A stretch of DNA of 64,000 bases from Sphingobacterium zeae (GTDB lineage: Bacteria > Bacteroidota > Bacteroidia > Sphingobacteriales > Sphingobacteriaceae): the NCBI RefSeq assembly GCF_030818895.1, contig NZ_JAUTBA010000001.1, positions 124,001 through 188,000 on the forward strand, read 5' to 3'. The position numbers and the translations under genes were made by a program. The notes under the pieces are model-generated. The model did no database searches. It worked only from the letters and a program-made list of their open reading frames with translations, and was not told the origin of the DNA. Of the stretch, positions 53,576-62,658 are shown piece after piece (positions within the stretch are counted from its first letter, which is position 1; the number at the start of each line of letters is the position of its first letter).

Positions 53576-53629
53576 ATAAATTGTGCCTTAAATACAAGCC
53601 TTTAATATTGTATTTAAGGCACAATTTAT
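53576..53629 (+). terminator. Long perfect hairpin, 22-bp stem
   Basis: Bases 53576-53597 pair perfectly with 53608-53629 around a ten-base loop, giving one of the strongest inverted repeats in the window. It lies 66 bases past the stop of the disrupted reductase and before pqqD, followed by TTATG. A terminator is the simplest reading; the perfect symmetry would also work on the minus strand. Confidence 0.7.
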
Positions 53630-53643
53630 TTATGTTTGATAAT

Positions 53644-53661
53644 ATAGCCCCATGGGGCTAT
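53644..53661. promoter_or_regulatory. 18-bp perfect palindrome upstream of the PqqD-like gene
   Basis: ATAGCCCCATGGGGCTAT is fully symmetric and ends 24 bases before the ATG of the PqqD-like gene. It could be an operator that overlaps the transcript start, or a small hairpin in the leader. Its position right behind the 22-bp hairpin and before a new operon favours a regulatory role. Confidence 0.5.
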
Positions 53662-53685
53662 TACTTATTATAAAAGTTAAATAGT

Positions 53686-53955
53686 ATGAAATTAAGATCA
53701 GATTTAATTTTAAGAACCATAGGTTCGGATCATTTAATTGTGGACCCGAGCCAGGATATGGTAGACTTCTCAACCGTATATACCCTCAACAGCTCGGCGG
53801 CCTGGCTTTGGGAAGAGCTCAAAGGAAAAGATTTCGATACGGACACCATTGTGGAGTTGCTCCTTGAAAATTATGAGGTCAGTAAAGATCAGGCTGCATC
53901 TGATGCAGCAGTGTTGCTCCAGGATTTTCAAAAACAGGGATTGCTCGAAGAATAG
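53686..53955 (+). CDS. PqqD-like peptide-binding protein
   Basis: The 89-aa protein has the PqqD fold pattern: LILRTIGSDHLIVDPSQDMVDFSTVYTLNSSAAWLWEELKGKDFDTDTIVELLLENYEVSKDQAASDAAVLLQDFQKQGLL, i.e. the beta hairpins with YTLNSSAAWLWE followed by the three-helix bundle. PqqD-like domains bind leader peptides of ribosomally made peptides; others pair with PF14907 proteins in polysaccharide loci. It is 3 bases before the ABC exporter gene. No radical SAM enzyme, kinase or precursor peptide is seen close by, so the partner remains unknown. Confidence 0.9.
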   Translation: MKLRSDLILRTIGSDHLIVDPSQDMVDFSTVYTLNSSAAWLWEELKGKDFDTDTIVELLLENYEVSKDQAASDAAVLLQDFQKQGLLEE

Positions 53956-53958
53956 CAA

Positions 53959-55587
53959 ATGAACAGCAGCAGCCTCAAACAGCACCTGCGCTGGGCCTGG
54001 TCCATTAGCAAAGGGTATCGAAGCCGCCTGTCGCTTTATTTTATATTGGAGCTGATCTGCATCGTCCTCTCCCTGCTCTTTGTGTACTTGTCCAAGAAAG
54101 CGGTCGATACGGCAACGATGCCGGGCCAACTGCCACTGAAATGGCTGCTGATAGGCATCATAGCCACCATTACCCTCAACGTTGGCATCAAAGGTTACTC
54201 CGGGCGACTGATGGAACGCATCAAACTGATGCTGACGCTGGAACTGCAGCGCAACATGCTCGACGCCCAAATGCTCTCCGTCTGGAAGCTGATCAAAAAC
54301 TGGCATACGGGCGATATTCAGATCCGCATACAAACGGACTGCGAAGAAGTCGCCAATACCATCGCCAATACCCTACTGTCTTTTGTATTGACCGCAATAC
54401 AGTTGCTGGCCTCGGTCGGATTCCTGTGGTATATGGATCCGATGCTGGCCCTGATGATCCTGGCCATATCACCGCTCTTTGTCTTTTCGAAACTGTATTT
54501 CCGAAAAATGCGCAAGCTTAGCCAGGAAGTTAAAACGGAGGAAAGTAACTTCGCTAACGTGCTGCAGGAAAATCTCCGCTTTCGCCTCCTCATCCGCGCC
54601 ATGAGTGCTTTCCGAAAGAGAAGGGCAAAATTGACCGAAAGCCAACAGCAACTTTTCGCACTAAAAATGCGCCAGATAAACTTCTCCACATATACGCAGG
54701 GTGCCATGAAGGTGGCCATGAACGCCGGGTACCTCGTGGCTTTTTGTTGGGGAATCTACCGCTTGCAATCGGGACTGATTTCTTTTGGTACCATGACGGC
54801 CTTCTTGCAGCTGGTGGCCCGCATACAGTCGCCCATCCTCGCTTTGATCGCTTATATCCCGGGCTTTGTCCGGTTCCGCGTCTCCGCAGATCGCCTACTG
54901 GAACTGCAGGCCGGTGAAATGGAACCGCAAGTGCCACAGCAGCGCCTGCAGCACACGCAGGAGCTCCGCATCAGCGATCTGTCGTTTCGCTATGAAGACA
55001 AATGGGTGCTGCAAAATTTGAATCTTTCCCTGAAAGCGGGTGAACCTACCGCTATCATCGGGCCGAGTGGAAAGGGAAAAACTACCTTGATCCGGTTGCT
55101 GCTCGCATTGCTGAAACCCGGAAAAGGACAGATTACACTTCGGGACCGGGATGGTGAGCGGCCGCTGTCTGCCAGCCATCGCATCAATTTTGCGTATATA
55201 CCGCAGGGCAATTCGCTCTTTAGCGGTACAATTCGTGAAAATATACTACTGCACGCCAATGAAAATCATTCTTTGGATATAGACGAAGCCTTACGCATTG
55301 CAGGCGCTGAATTTGTCTTGGATCTACCGGATGGCATAGACACCTACATCGGCGAGTCTGGTATCGGGCTATCGGAAGGACAGGCGCAACGCATTGCCAT
55401 AGCGCGTGGATTGATGCATGATGGGGATATTTGGCTCTTCGATGAGGTCACCTCGGCCTTAGACCGCGCAACGGCTGATGCACTGATACAGCGCTTATTG
55501 GACTATGGGAAGCCTAAATTGTGCCTCTTTGTGACGCACGACCTTCACTTGGCTGAACGGTGCCAGCAACGCATCTACCTGGATTAA
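53959..55587 (+). CDS. ABC exporter, fused membrane and ATPase domains
   Basis: The 542-aa half-transporter has six membrane helices in residues about 20-300 and an ATPase with Walker A GPSGKGKT at 368-375, Q-loop PQG near 415, signature LSEGQ at 471-475, Walker B IWLFDE at 491-496 and H-loop His527 in FVTHD. It would work as a homodimer and resembles peptide/lipid exporters (MsbA or lantibiotic type) but has no N-terminal C39 peptidase. The separate S26-type peptidase upstream could do the cleavage. It follows the PqqD-like gene by 3 bases and ends 10 bases before a convergent ORF. Confidence 0.92.
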   Translation: MNSSSLKQHLRWAWSISKGYRSRLSLYFILELICIVLSLLFVYLSKKAVDTATMPGQLPLKWLLIGIIATITLNVGIKGYSGRLMERIKLMLTLELQRNMLDAQMLSVWKLIKNWHTGDIQIRIQTDCEEVANTIANTLLSFVLTAIQLLASVGFLWYMDPMLALMILAISPLFVFSKLYFRKMRKLSQEVKTEESNFANVLQENLRFRLLIRAMSAFRKRRAKLTESQQQLFALKMRQINFSTYTQGAMKVAMNAGYLVAFCWGIYRLQSGLISFGTMTAFLQLVARIQSPILALIAYIPGFVRFRVSADRLLELQAGEMEPQVPQQRLQHTQELRISDLSFRYEDKWVLQNLNLSLKAGEPTAIIGPSGKGKTTLIRLLLALLKPGKGQITLRDRDGERPLSASHRINFAYIPQGNSLFSGTIRENILLHANENHSLDIDEALRIAGAEFVLDLPDGIDTYIGESGIGLSEGQAQRIAIARGLMHDGDIWLFDEVTSALDRATADALIQRLLDYGKPKLCLFVTHDLHLAERCQQRIYLD

Positions 55588-55597
55588 AACCGGGCAA

Positions 55598-55999
55598 TCA
55601 TTTGGCTTTCTTGTGTTTGATATGGAGAATATCGATCTGATAGGTCCTTTCTGCATAATGGATCAATACTTCGAGATCGTTAATTTTATTGGTCAGAATC
55701 TGCTGAAAATGCAGCAGCTCTAGGTTTCGCTTTTTGGCCGCCGCCAGTTCGGATGCTAGTTTCGCGATTTTTTCTTCGGCCGAATGATGGCTGATGTCGC
55801 CTGCATAGCCGCTCTGTTCGAGCGTCAGGTCCAGAACTTTCTCCGGATTGCGTTCTCGCATGGCTCGTTTCACCCAGCTCACAATGGTACGCTTATCTTT
55901 AACCTGGCTGCGCTGCATGGCTTCTTCAACGGAAATCCGCCCCGTGAGCACTTCACGGGCAACTTGTAACATAAATGCTCTTCTATCTTTCATTAGCAT
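55598..55999 (-). CDS. Transposase OrfA-like protein without partner
   Basis: The 133-aa protein starts with an HTH_28/IS3-OrfA-like region (MKDRRAFMLQVAREVLTGRISVEEAMQRSQVKDKRTIVSWVKRAMRER) followed by a coiled coil (SAEEKIAKLASELAAAKKRNLELLHFQQIL), the usual OrfA layout. No OrfB (DDE integrase) is present on either side and no terminal inverted repeats were seen, so it is an orphan, a remnant or a domesticated DNA-binding protein. It lies 70 bases behind the wzc fragment and 10 bases from the convergent ABC gene; the start may be 55993. Confidence 0.68.
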   Translation of the reverse strand: MLMKDRRAFMLQVAREVLTGRISVEEAMQRSQVKDKRTIVSWVKRAMRERNPEKVLDLTLEQSGYAGDISHHSAEEKIAKLASELAAAKKRNLELLHFQQILTNKINDLEVLIHYAERTYQIDILHIKHKKAK

Positions 56000-56069
56000 G
56001 GTTTCTCTTACTGTCTAATGTGCTAAAAAGCCGCAACCGACCGGTAGGGTACGGTCGCGGTGCGCATAT

Positions 56070-58471
56070 TTATCGGTGCTTTTTGCTGCCGGTAAAGCTA
56101 TTTCGAATGGAACGAAGCAGTTTACCCCAGCCATTTTTTCGCTCATCCCGGCCATACCCATAGCCGTAACCGTAGCCATAACCGTAACCGGACTGCCCCA
56201 ACTTGAGGCCATTCAGAATAATCGCCAGATTGGAAAGTCGCTTCTCGGCATAGATTTTTTGGATCTCCGGCAACTGCCGCTTATCCATTTTACCTGCCCG
56301 GATAACAAATAAAGTCAGGTCAGAAACACGGTCTACCACTGTGGCATCGGCGACAATGCCGGTGGGTACGCCATCGATGATAATGTAATCATAGCGGCTA
56401 CGCAAATCGGCAATCAACTGGTCCAGCCGCTTGCTCAGCAAGAGCTCTACTGGATTGGGTGCCTCCATGCCAATGGAGATATAATCTACGTTTTCACCAT
56501 GCAAATTGTAATGGATAATGGCGTCCAGTTCGAGGTTGATGTCGGAAAGATAGTGGCTCAGGCCCTTGCCGTGTATAATGCCCATGCGGTCACTCAATGT
56601 TCCCTTACGCAGATCCATATCCACAACGATCACTTTTTTATTTAAAAAAGATAAGGTGCTGGATAGATTCAGTGACGTAAAGGTTTTCCCCACGCCCGGA
56701 ATAAAGGAGGTCAGGGTAATGGTCTGCGGATGCTTACCCTCCCGCGACATAAAGCTCATATTGGTACGCAGGATGCGGAAAGCCTCCGTGAGGGGGTCTC
56801 TGCCCATACCGCTCACCAAAATGTTGTGCTGCGATAAACGCCGATTGTTGACCAATGGAATTTCGCCCAACAGCGGTACATCAATGGCCTCCTCGATATC
56901 TTGCCGACGCCGAACACCGGTGTCGAGAATGGACAGGGTCATAATTACAATCGCGGGCAATATCAGGCCTATGCCCATCCCTAAGCCCAACTTGCGCATC
57001 TTGCTCGGGGCAACGGGATCGTACGTCACAATGGCTGGATCGATAACGCGGATGTTGTCTTCGGTCATGGCCTGGTTAATGGCATTCTCCTCGCGCTTGT
57101 TCAACAAATACAGATAAAGTTCTTCTTTTACTTTTTGCTGCCGCTCTACAGAGAGCATCACCCGTTGCTTTTGCGGTACCTGCATCGCTTTGCCGCGTGC
57201 AGCTTGCTCTTCTTTCTTCATATTGCCGGCCTTGATCCTTAATCCGCCGATGGCGTTGTCTACTGCCCGCCCGATATTGCCGCGCATGGACTGCAAGGCC
57301 CGGTCCAGATCCTGAACCACCGGATTGGCATCACTGCTGCCTTCAATAAGGCGGTTGCGACGAAGCAAGGTCGTGTTGTAATCGTTGATTTGGGTTTCTA
57401 CATTGGCATCTACCAGTCCGGTATTGTTTGGAATCAGCTCATTTTTCTTACTGCCGTCGGCCAGATAGCCGCGCATCATCTGCGCAAGGTTGATATCGGT
57501 TTCTCTACTTTGCTGCGCTCGGCCTGATACAATCGGCTGTCTTCAAAATAGGCTGTGCCCACCGTGGACGCATCCATACCCTGATTTTGTGTCCGCAGAT
57601 TTTCAATATTTGATTCCACGGAACCCAGTTCCTGCTCAATGATGGCCAGCCGCTCCCGAATAAAATTAGCGGTGTTTACGCCAATCTGGTTTTTGTCCTG
57701 CAAGGCGACTTCATTGTACACATTGATCATCTCCCCAATAAGGGCGGTGGCACGCAGCGGATTGGTATCCTCTGCAACAACCTGCAGCAGGGAGGCATCT
57801 TCTTCCATCTGGGTAATGGTAATGGTCGAGATAAAATAATTGACCATACGCTCCAGCGCAAACTTCTCTACCTTGATCTCTTGCTCCGGTAGTGCTTTGC
57901 CGGGGGTTAGGGCCGACTGCACCGTAACCTGCCCAAGGGGGGTGTTAACCGGTTTGCCTAAGGTGGCTTTCACCTCCAACGTGGCTTCACCGTGGCTCCA
58001 ATTGCTCAACAATACTGCCGTACCGCCAACTGGTGTGACCGTAAAGGAAAAGGAATCCTCAGGCTTGGTATGGGGTACGCTCACCTTGATTGGACTAGCC
58101 GTGTAAAGCTCGTTGCGTCGCAATCCTGCGGCAACCGAATAGCTCATCTCGGCCCCGATACGGGTAACCGTCTGCCGCATCAATTCTTTCGACTTGAGCT
58201 GCAGGATCTCACTGGCCACGCTAATGGAATTATAGGCTTCATTGGTGCGCGAGATGCGTGCCGTACGCGGGGTATTCATCGGTGTTTTGATGATAATCGT
58301 TTCGGCACTGCGGTAGATAAACGGCGATTTGGCGTACTGATAATAGTAGTACGACCCAAAAACAAGAATGGACAGTGCAAACCATTTCCAATGGTAGAGC
58401 AGATGTGCCAAAACATCCAGCACATTGATCGATTTGTCTTTCTGTAACTGATTATAGTGTGTTGTTTTCAT
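56070..58471 (-). pseudogene. wzc: Wzc-type tyrosine autokinase of cluster C, split by a frameshift
   Basis: Two frames, 57476-58471 (331 aa) and 56070-57479 (469 aa), together equal one Wzc of about 800 aa like the one of cluster A. The first has the Wzz domain, membrane helix and half the periplasmic coiled coil, and ends in non-homologous KPISTLRR. The second has the rest of the coiled coil, the second helix, Walker A PGVGKT, Walker A' VVDMDLRK, Walker B-like IIIDGVP and a tail of six Gly-Tyr repeats. Adding one A to the AAA at 57500-57502 gives KTDINLAQMMRGYL and joins them. The split frames overlap as ATGA, so some restart is conceivable. Confidence 0.9.
56151..56189 (-). repeat. Hexanucleotide Gly-Tyr repeat in the second wzc
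   Basis: Thirteen codons encode Gly and Tyr in alternation, as at 7840-7878 in the first wzc, with imperfect six-base units. Repeat number (six Tyr) is the same in both genes. Confidence 0.8.
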
Positions 58472-58477
58472 CGTTGA

Positions 58478-59272
58478 CTATTTAAGCAGGTTTATGGCGG
58501 TCAAGATCACAGTAACGATACCTGTAGCAATGGTGGTGAAGCGCCAGCTCCGATCTTCGCGCGGTGTATTCTCCGCAGCGATAGGCTCTACATACACAAT
58601 ATCATTTTGCTGCAGGTAGTACGCCGGGGAATCAAAAATATCCTGCGACCCCACATTGGTCAGCATCTTTTTTCGGACGCCATTTTCTTCACGAATGACC
58701 GTTACACGGTCTGAAGCAGCATTGCGGGTGACTCCGCCAGCTTTAGAAATGGCTTCAAGCAAATTGATACGCGAGTCGGGCACATCGATAATGCCTACAC
58801 GGTTGACTTCGCCCATCACGTTGACCTTAAGATTGAGCAGTTCGACTTTCACAATGGCATCTTTGATATAGCCACCGTCGGACAAGCGCTGCGACAGCAG
58901 ATCGCGAACCTGCTCCAGCGTCAACCCTTCGAGGTGCAGGTTGCCCAGGATCGGAAAGGTAATATTGCCCTGCTGATCGATGAGGTAACTTGGACCGCCG
59001 GTACCGGCCGAGCCGCTACTCAAACCATTTTCCTTCTCAACAACCGTGTAGCTGCCGCCCATCACATTGAAAGGTGCGGCGAGCTCGGGGTTTTTCGCGC
59101 TCACGGTAATGCTAAGCCGATCGCTCTGCTGTAATTTTAACATCGGTACTTCCAGCGCCCGGTAGGCTATATTGGGTACCATGTCATTGACATAGACCAC
59201 TTTCTTGGGTGACATGCACGAACTCAGTAGGCTAACACCAAGTAAAATCATTGCTAAAATTTGTCTTTTCAT
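58478..59272 (-). CDS. wza: Outer-membrane polysaccharide export lipoprotein, Wza type (cluster C)
   Basis: From the ATG at 59272 the protein has 264 aa and starts with a lipoprotein signal (KRQILAMILLGVSLLSSC); the frame to 59302 adds ten residues that do not fit. It has KVVYVNDMVPNIAYR, SDRLSITVSAKNPELAAPF (Poly_export), VNVMGEVNRVGIIDVPDSRINLLEAI (SLBB) and a C-terminal hydrophobic segment (TIATGIVTVILTAINLL). It forms the outer-membrane pore for the cluster C polymer, paired with the split Wzc 6 bases downstream. Confidence 0.92.
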   Translation of the reverse strand: MKRQILAMILLGVSLLSSCMSPKKVVYVNDMVPNIAYRALEVPMLKLQQSDRLSITVSAKNPELAAPFNVMGGSYTVVEKENGLSSGSAGTGGPSYLIDQQGNITFPILGNLHLEGLTLEQVRDLLSQRLSDGGYIKDAIVKVELLNLKVNVMGEVNRVGIIDVPDSRINLLEAISKAGGVTRNAASDRVTVIREENGVRKKMLTNVGSQDIFDSPAYYLQQNDIVYVEPIAAENTPREDRSWRFTTIATGIVTVILTAINLLK

Positions 59273-59328
59273 ATCGTAATAATCGTTTGTTTTTATATGC
59301 ATATGCCGTACGCGGCTTCTAAATTGGA

Positions 59329-60420
59329 TTATGCGCCGCGTCGGTTTAAAAAATGAATAATCGGGAACCAGAAAGCTTCTTTCGGAACGTAGGGAAAATA
59401 GCGGACAATACGTCGCAGTATGGCTTCGGTACGTCCTTTACGCGCCAAAAAAGTGCCGTCAATACGTTGTACATAAGCTTCATCGTAAAAACCAAAGTTG
59501 CCGCTCTGCCACACTTCCTGAAGGATATCCATTCCGGAGCCGCCAGCAGGGCTGGTAAACGGAAGTTTGTCTTTTGCCAAGCCAAGCTCATTGACCAAAA
59601 ACTGATGCACCGGAGCAATCCAGCGCAACAGGCCGATCCTGCGGTAAAGCTGCTCTAACCGCACGCCATCCAGCAGGTGCCGGTAACGGTGATAAAGTGC
59701 CGCCAGGTCGCAGAATTGACGAAGCCCAATGCCAAAAGCCAGGGAATGCTTGAGAATATGTGCCGTCACCTGAACAACTTGAACCTGTGGCGCCAACACG
59801 GCGACGTCCTGCCCGGATATAGACAGGGTGGTATCGGGGAAATCCTTCCTGTACTGGTTCAATAATCGCTTGCAAAAAGGATTGTGGAGATCGAAAAGCC
59901 GGTCATGCAGATCCATTTCACTTGCTGTCCAACGATACACCTGCCCGCCAACATGGATGCGAGGGATGCGGTTTTTGATGAGATGGAGGCCTGCCAGGGT
60001 ACACTGGCGCGTGGTTTCAAAATACCAGTCGATATCGCCACAGACGCGATGTTCGGGAAAGCGGTAGCTCTCCGCGACGCCCTGCCCCTTCAACAGCAGT
60101 GGACTGAGTTTACGCTTTTTGAAAAAGGCATACTGCTCGGCAATCTGGCTATTGGTACGGCGATGGCTCCGTTCGATCCGGTCAATCTGCACCGACCATT
60201 TGATCTGCAGCTGACGCGGCGGCAAATGGTCCTTGTCTAGGCACAAAAGGCCGTCGTAAACAATCCCTTGGACGGTCTGCTCGTTCGCCCGGCGATAGAG
60301 CCCGCTCCACTCCGCATCGGATAAGGGAAAGAACTGCTTTTCGTTATGTTGCTGTTTCTTGCCCCAAAGTCCGCTGCGCAAGAGGAACAAGAAGGCCGCT
60401 TGAATTTTAGTATTTTTCAT
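59329..60420 (-). CDS. PF14907-type nucleotidyltransferase-like protein (copy 2)
   Basis: The 363-aa protein matches 11236-12336 along its length: LLRSGLWGKKQ at the start, VQIDRIERSHRRTNSQIAEQYAFF, LLKGQGVAESYRFPEHRVCGDIDWYFE with the GDIDW metal-like motif, and HILKHSLAFGIGLRQFCDLAALY. The nucleotide and acceptor used by this family are unknown. Here it is in one operon with wza and wzc (57 bases upstream of wza) and overlaps the preceding glycosyltransferase by 14 bases, which argues for a role in polymer export or modification. Confidence 0.82.
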   Translation of the reverse strand: MKNTKIQAAFLFLLRSGLWGKKQQHNEKQFFPLSDAEWSGLYRRANEQTVQGIVYDGLLCLDKDHLPPRQLQIKWSVQIDRIERSHRRTNSQIAEQYAFFKKRKLSPLLLKGQGVAESYRFPEHRVCGDIDWYFETTRQCTLAGLHLIKNRIPRIHVGGQVYRWTASEMDLHDRLFDLHNPFCKRLLNQYRKDFPDTTLSISGQDVAVLAPQVQVVQVTAHILKHSLAFGIGLRQFCDLAALYHRYRHLLDGVRLEQLYRRIGLLRWIAPVHQFLVNELGLAKDKLPFTSPAGGSGMDILQEVWQSGNFGFYDEAYVQRIDGTFLARKGRTEAILRRIVRYFPYVPKEAFWFPIIHFLNRRGA

Positions 60421-61516
60421 AAATCCTCCTACATTTTGCGATCATTTTCTCGCGTGTAAAATTTGCTAGATACCTCTTCCGTCCCCCCTCGGCATAGGTT
60501 TGATAACACCACGAATCGGTTCCGATCTGCTGAATGGCAGCAGCCAGCGCTGTTGCATTTTCGGGGGCAACGACGAGTCCCGATACCTGATCTTGGTTGA
60601 CCCAGCTGACACCGGAGCCCGGTATTGCGGTCGACACAATGGGTTTGCCGCAAGACATGGCCTCGATCTGCACAATGGCAAAAGCCTCGGTTTTCCAGAT
60701 GGAACTCAGGCAAAAGATATCGGCAGCGCCAAAATAGGTCGGAATGTCATCATCGGACACAAAGCCAACCATACTGACACGGTCCTGCAGGTTGAGGTCC
60801 GCGATAAGCTGATGAAGCTGCTCCTCCAACGGCCCCTTACCACCAATGATCAGGTGAAAACGCGCATCCAGCTGCTGCATCGCCTGGATGAGGTAGGCAT
60901 AGCCCTTGTACTCCACAAGCCGACCCAGGGAAAAGATAATGGTCTTGCCCGGATAGCGGCTTCTGAGTGCTGCAACGGCTGCCCCGTCGTAGCCTACCGG
61001 ATTGACACCAATGGGAATAAAGTCGATTTTGGCCTTTACCTGTTGTAAAAAGGGCGACTGCTCGACATAAACGGGGGTGGTACCTACAATCTGTTCGGCT
61101 CTGTTGATCAGCCAGCTCTGTAAGGGCTTATAGAGTTTGAGCAGGTTCTTTTGTTTTAAAATATCCGAATGCCAATGCAACACAACCCGCCCCCGGTAGC
61201 CCGACAGGTAAAGTGCCAGACTGGCCATCGGATCGGGATGGTGAATGTGAATGATATCATATTGTCCAGCAATTTTCCGCAGCTTGGCGATCATTGCCGG
61301 AGCCAACATGGTGCCTGCAATTTTAACGGAGGTATGCACAACAAATAACCGCGCATAGGGATTTACCTGTATTTCGGCGGCAGGATGATCTTCGGTCGAT
61401 GCGCAAAGCATATCACAGCATACTCCGCCCTCGGATAAACCGAGCATCAGGTCGTACATCACTTTCTCTACACCGCCGCGTATGGGATAAAATTTTCCAA
61501 GTTGTAATATTCTCAT
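60407..61516 (-). CDS. Family 4 glycosyltransferase
   Basis: From the ATG at 61516 (61519 would be TTG) the protein has 369 aa. It has RILQLGKFYPIRGGVEKVMYDL, DIIHIHHPDPMASLALYL, IIFSLGRLVEYKGYAYLIQAM and AADIFCLSSIWKTEAFAIVQIEAMSCGKPIVSTAI, all typical of the GT4 group that includes capsular mannosyl- and galactosyltransferases. It belongs to cluster C with 36 bases to the next transferase upstream. Confidence 0.92.
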   Translation of the reverse strand: MRILQLGKFYPIRGGVEKVMYDLMLGLSEGGVCCDMLCASTEDHPAAEIQVNPYARLFVVHTSVKIAGTMLAPAMIAKLRKIAGQYDIIHIHHPDPMASLALYLSGYRGRVVLHWHSDILKQKNLLKLYKPLQSWLINRAEQIVGTTPVYVEQSPFLQQVKAKIDFIPIGVNPVGYDGAAVAALRSRYPGKTIIFSLGRLVEYKGYAYLIQAMQQLDARFHLIIGGKGPLEEQLHQLIADLNLQDRVSMVGFVSDDDIPTYFGAADIFCLSSIWKTEAFAIVQIEAMSCGKPIVSTAIPGSGVSWVNQDQVSGLVVAPENATALAAAIQQIGTDSWCYQTYAEGGRKRYLANFTREKMIAKCRRIYEKY

Positions 61517-61551
61517 CAATTTTTTTGCGTTTAACAGTTTATGAATAGCTA

Positions 61552-62658
61552 TTATTTTAAAAGCGTATGAAAGAGATCCGTCCAGTTTAGCGCAAAGGGT
61601 TGGTCCAATGGTTCCTTAGCCACAGCCTTCAAAAAAGACCGGTCGCCGCGCATCAGTGCACCCATTTGTGTTGCTAAAGCCTTTGGATCGTCGGGATCAA
61701 AGAATGACACGCATTTACTCCCTGCCGCCGTGTCGTGTGCATAGGGTAAATCGGCTAAAAGCATCGGCTTGTCATAAGCGGAAAACTCGGTAATGGGCAG
61801 TCCCCAGGACTCGGCCTTTGATGGAAAAATCAGACAGTCGCTGCCGGCATAGTAATCTTCGAGCTGCGTACGGCTCACAAAGCCCATAAAATGCAGGGAT
61901 TTCAGATGTCCCCACCTGCGGTGCAGCCACTGTGCGTATGTATTTTCATCGCCCTTCACCGTCAGATGTACTGTAAAGGGCACCGTATCCTGCTGCTCGA
62001 GCAGTGCTGCTGCCCGGCAGATTACTTCAAAATTCTTGTGACTGTTGGGCGACCCGGCAAATACAAAGCTGAATACGCCCGGCGCCTCCTTCTTTTGGCA
62101 AACCGCATGCTGCTTGGCCGATAACTCGGGTGGCGCAACAATAATTTTAGTGCGAGGAACTGCAAACAGCCGATGAAAGGCTTTGCGCAACCATTGCTGC
62201 TGCACCACCAGATAATTATTGCGCCGAATATTGGGCTTGTAGATATATGTACTGAAGAGCGCAAGCAACGCGATCTTGGGTGCAAAAAAAAGATCGTGCG
62301 CCTTCCAGCGATAAAAAGGAAATGCATTATGGCAGTATACGGCCCGGCGCTCGGCAATCACCGACGGACTGGTATCGTGCAGCGAAAACCAAAGGTAAAC
62401 GGGACCGATCTCTTTTGATATCGAGCGCATGGACACATATTCATAATAGAGGCGGTTGACCCAGCGTTTTTTGGGCCACTGCGTTTCGATATATTCGATA
62501 TGCGGGAAATCGGCCAGTGAACGCTTGTATACAAGTGCAATAACACGGTAGTCGCCCGACTGAGCCAGCACAGAAAGGCAAGCCAAACATTGCTTGAGGA
62601 TGGCCAATGGGCCTGCCTCCACCAGATTGACGGCAGAAATAACGATCGTTTTGCTCAT
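61552..62658 (-). CDS. Family 4 glycosyltransferase
   Basis: The 368-aa protein starts KTIVISAVNLVEAGPLAILKQC and has FVFAGSPNSHKNFEVICRAA at the hinge and GSDCLIFPSKAESWGLPITEFSAYDKPMLLADL as sugar-nucleotide motif, the form seen in a GT4 subgroup of O-antigen loci. It overlaps the next gene by 4 bases. Donor unknown. Confidence 0.9.
   Translation of the reverse strand: MSKTIVISAVNLVEAGPLAILKQCLACLSVLAQSGDYRVIALVYKRSLADFPHIEYIETQWPKKRWVNRLYYEYVSMRSISKEIGPVYLWFSLHDTSPSVIAERRAVYCHNAFPFYRWKAHDLFFAPKIALLALFSTYIYKPNIRRNNYLVVQQQWLRKAFHRLFAVPRTKIIVAPPELSAKQHAVCQKKEAPGVFSFVFAGSPNSHKNFEVICRAAALLEQQDTVPFTVHLTVKGDENTYAQWLHRRWGHLKSLHFMGFVSRTQLEDYYAGSDCLIFPSKAESWGLPITEFSAYDKPMLLADLPYAHDTAAGSKCVSFFDPDDPKALATQMGALMRGDRSFLKAVAKEPLDQPFALNWTDLFHTLLK

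Noticed and set aside
53519..53605. 28-codon ORF with two Cys (MIKSCVKATHTSQQ...) before the PqqD-like gene, a possible precursor peptide
   Set aside because: Its last third lies in the 22-bp hairpin, there is no leader/core pattern and no start signal, so it is more likely chance. It stays a weak candidate only because of the PqqD neighbour.
57476..58471. Separate Wzz-like and kinase-like genes (a CapA/CapB-type split) in cluster C
   Set aside because: The natural split of Gram-positive systems is between the second membrane helix and the kinase. Here the break is in the middle of the periplasmic coiled coil and one base restores the full protein.
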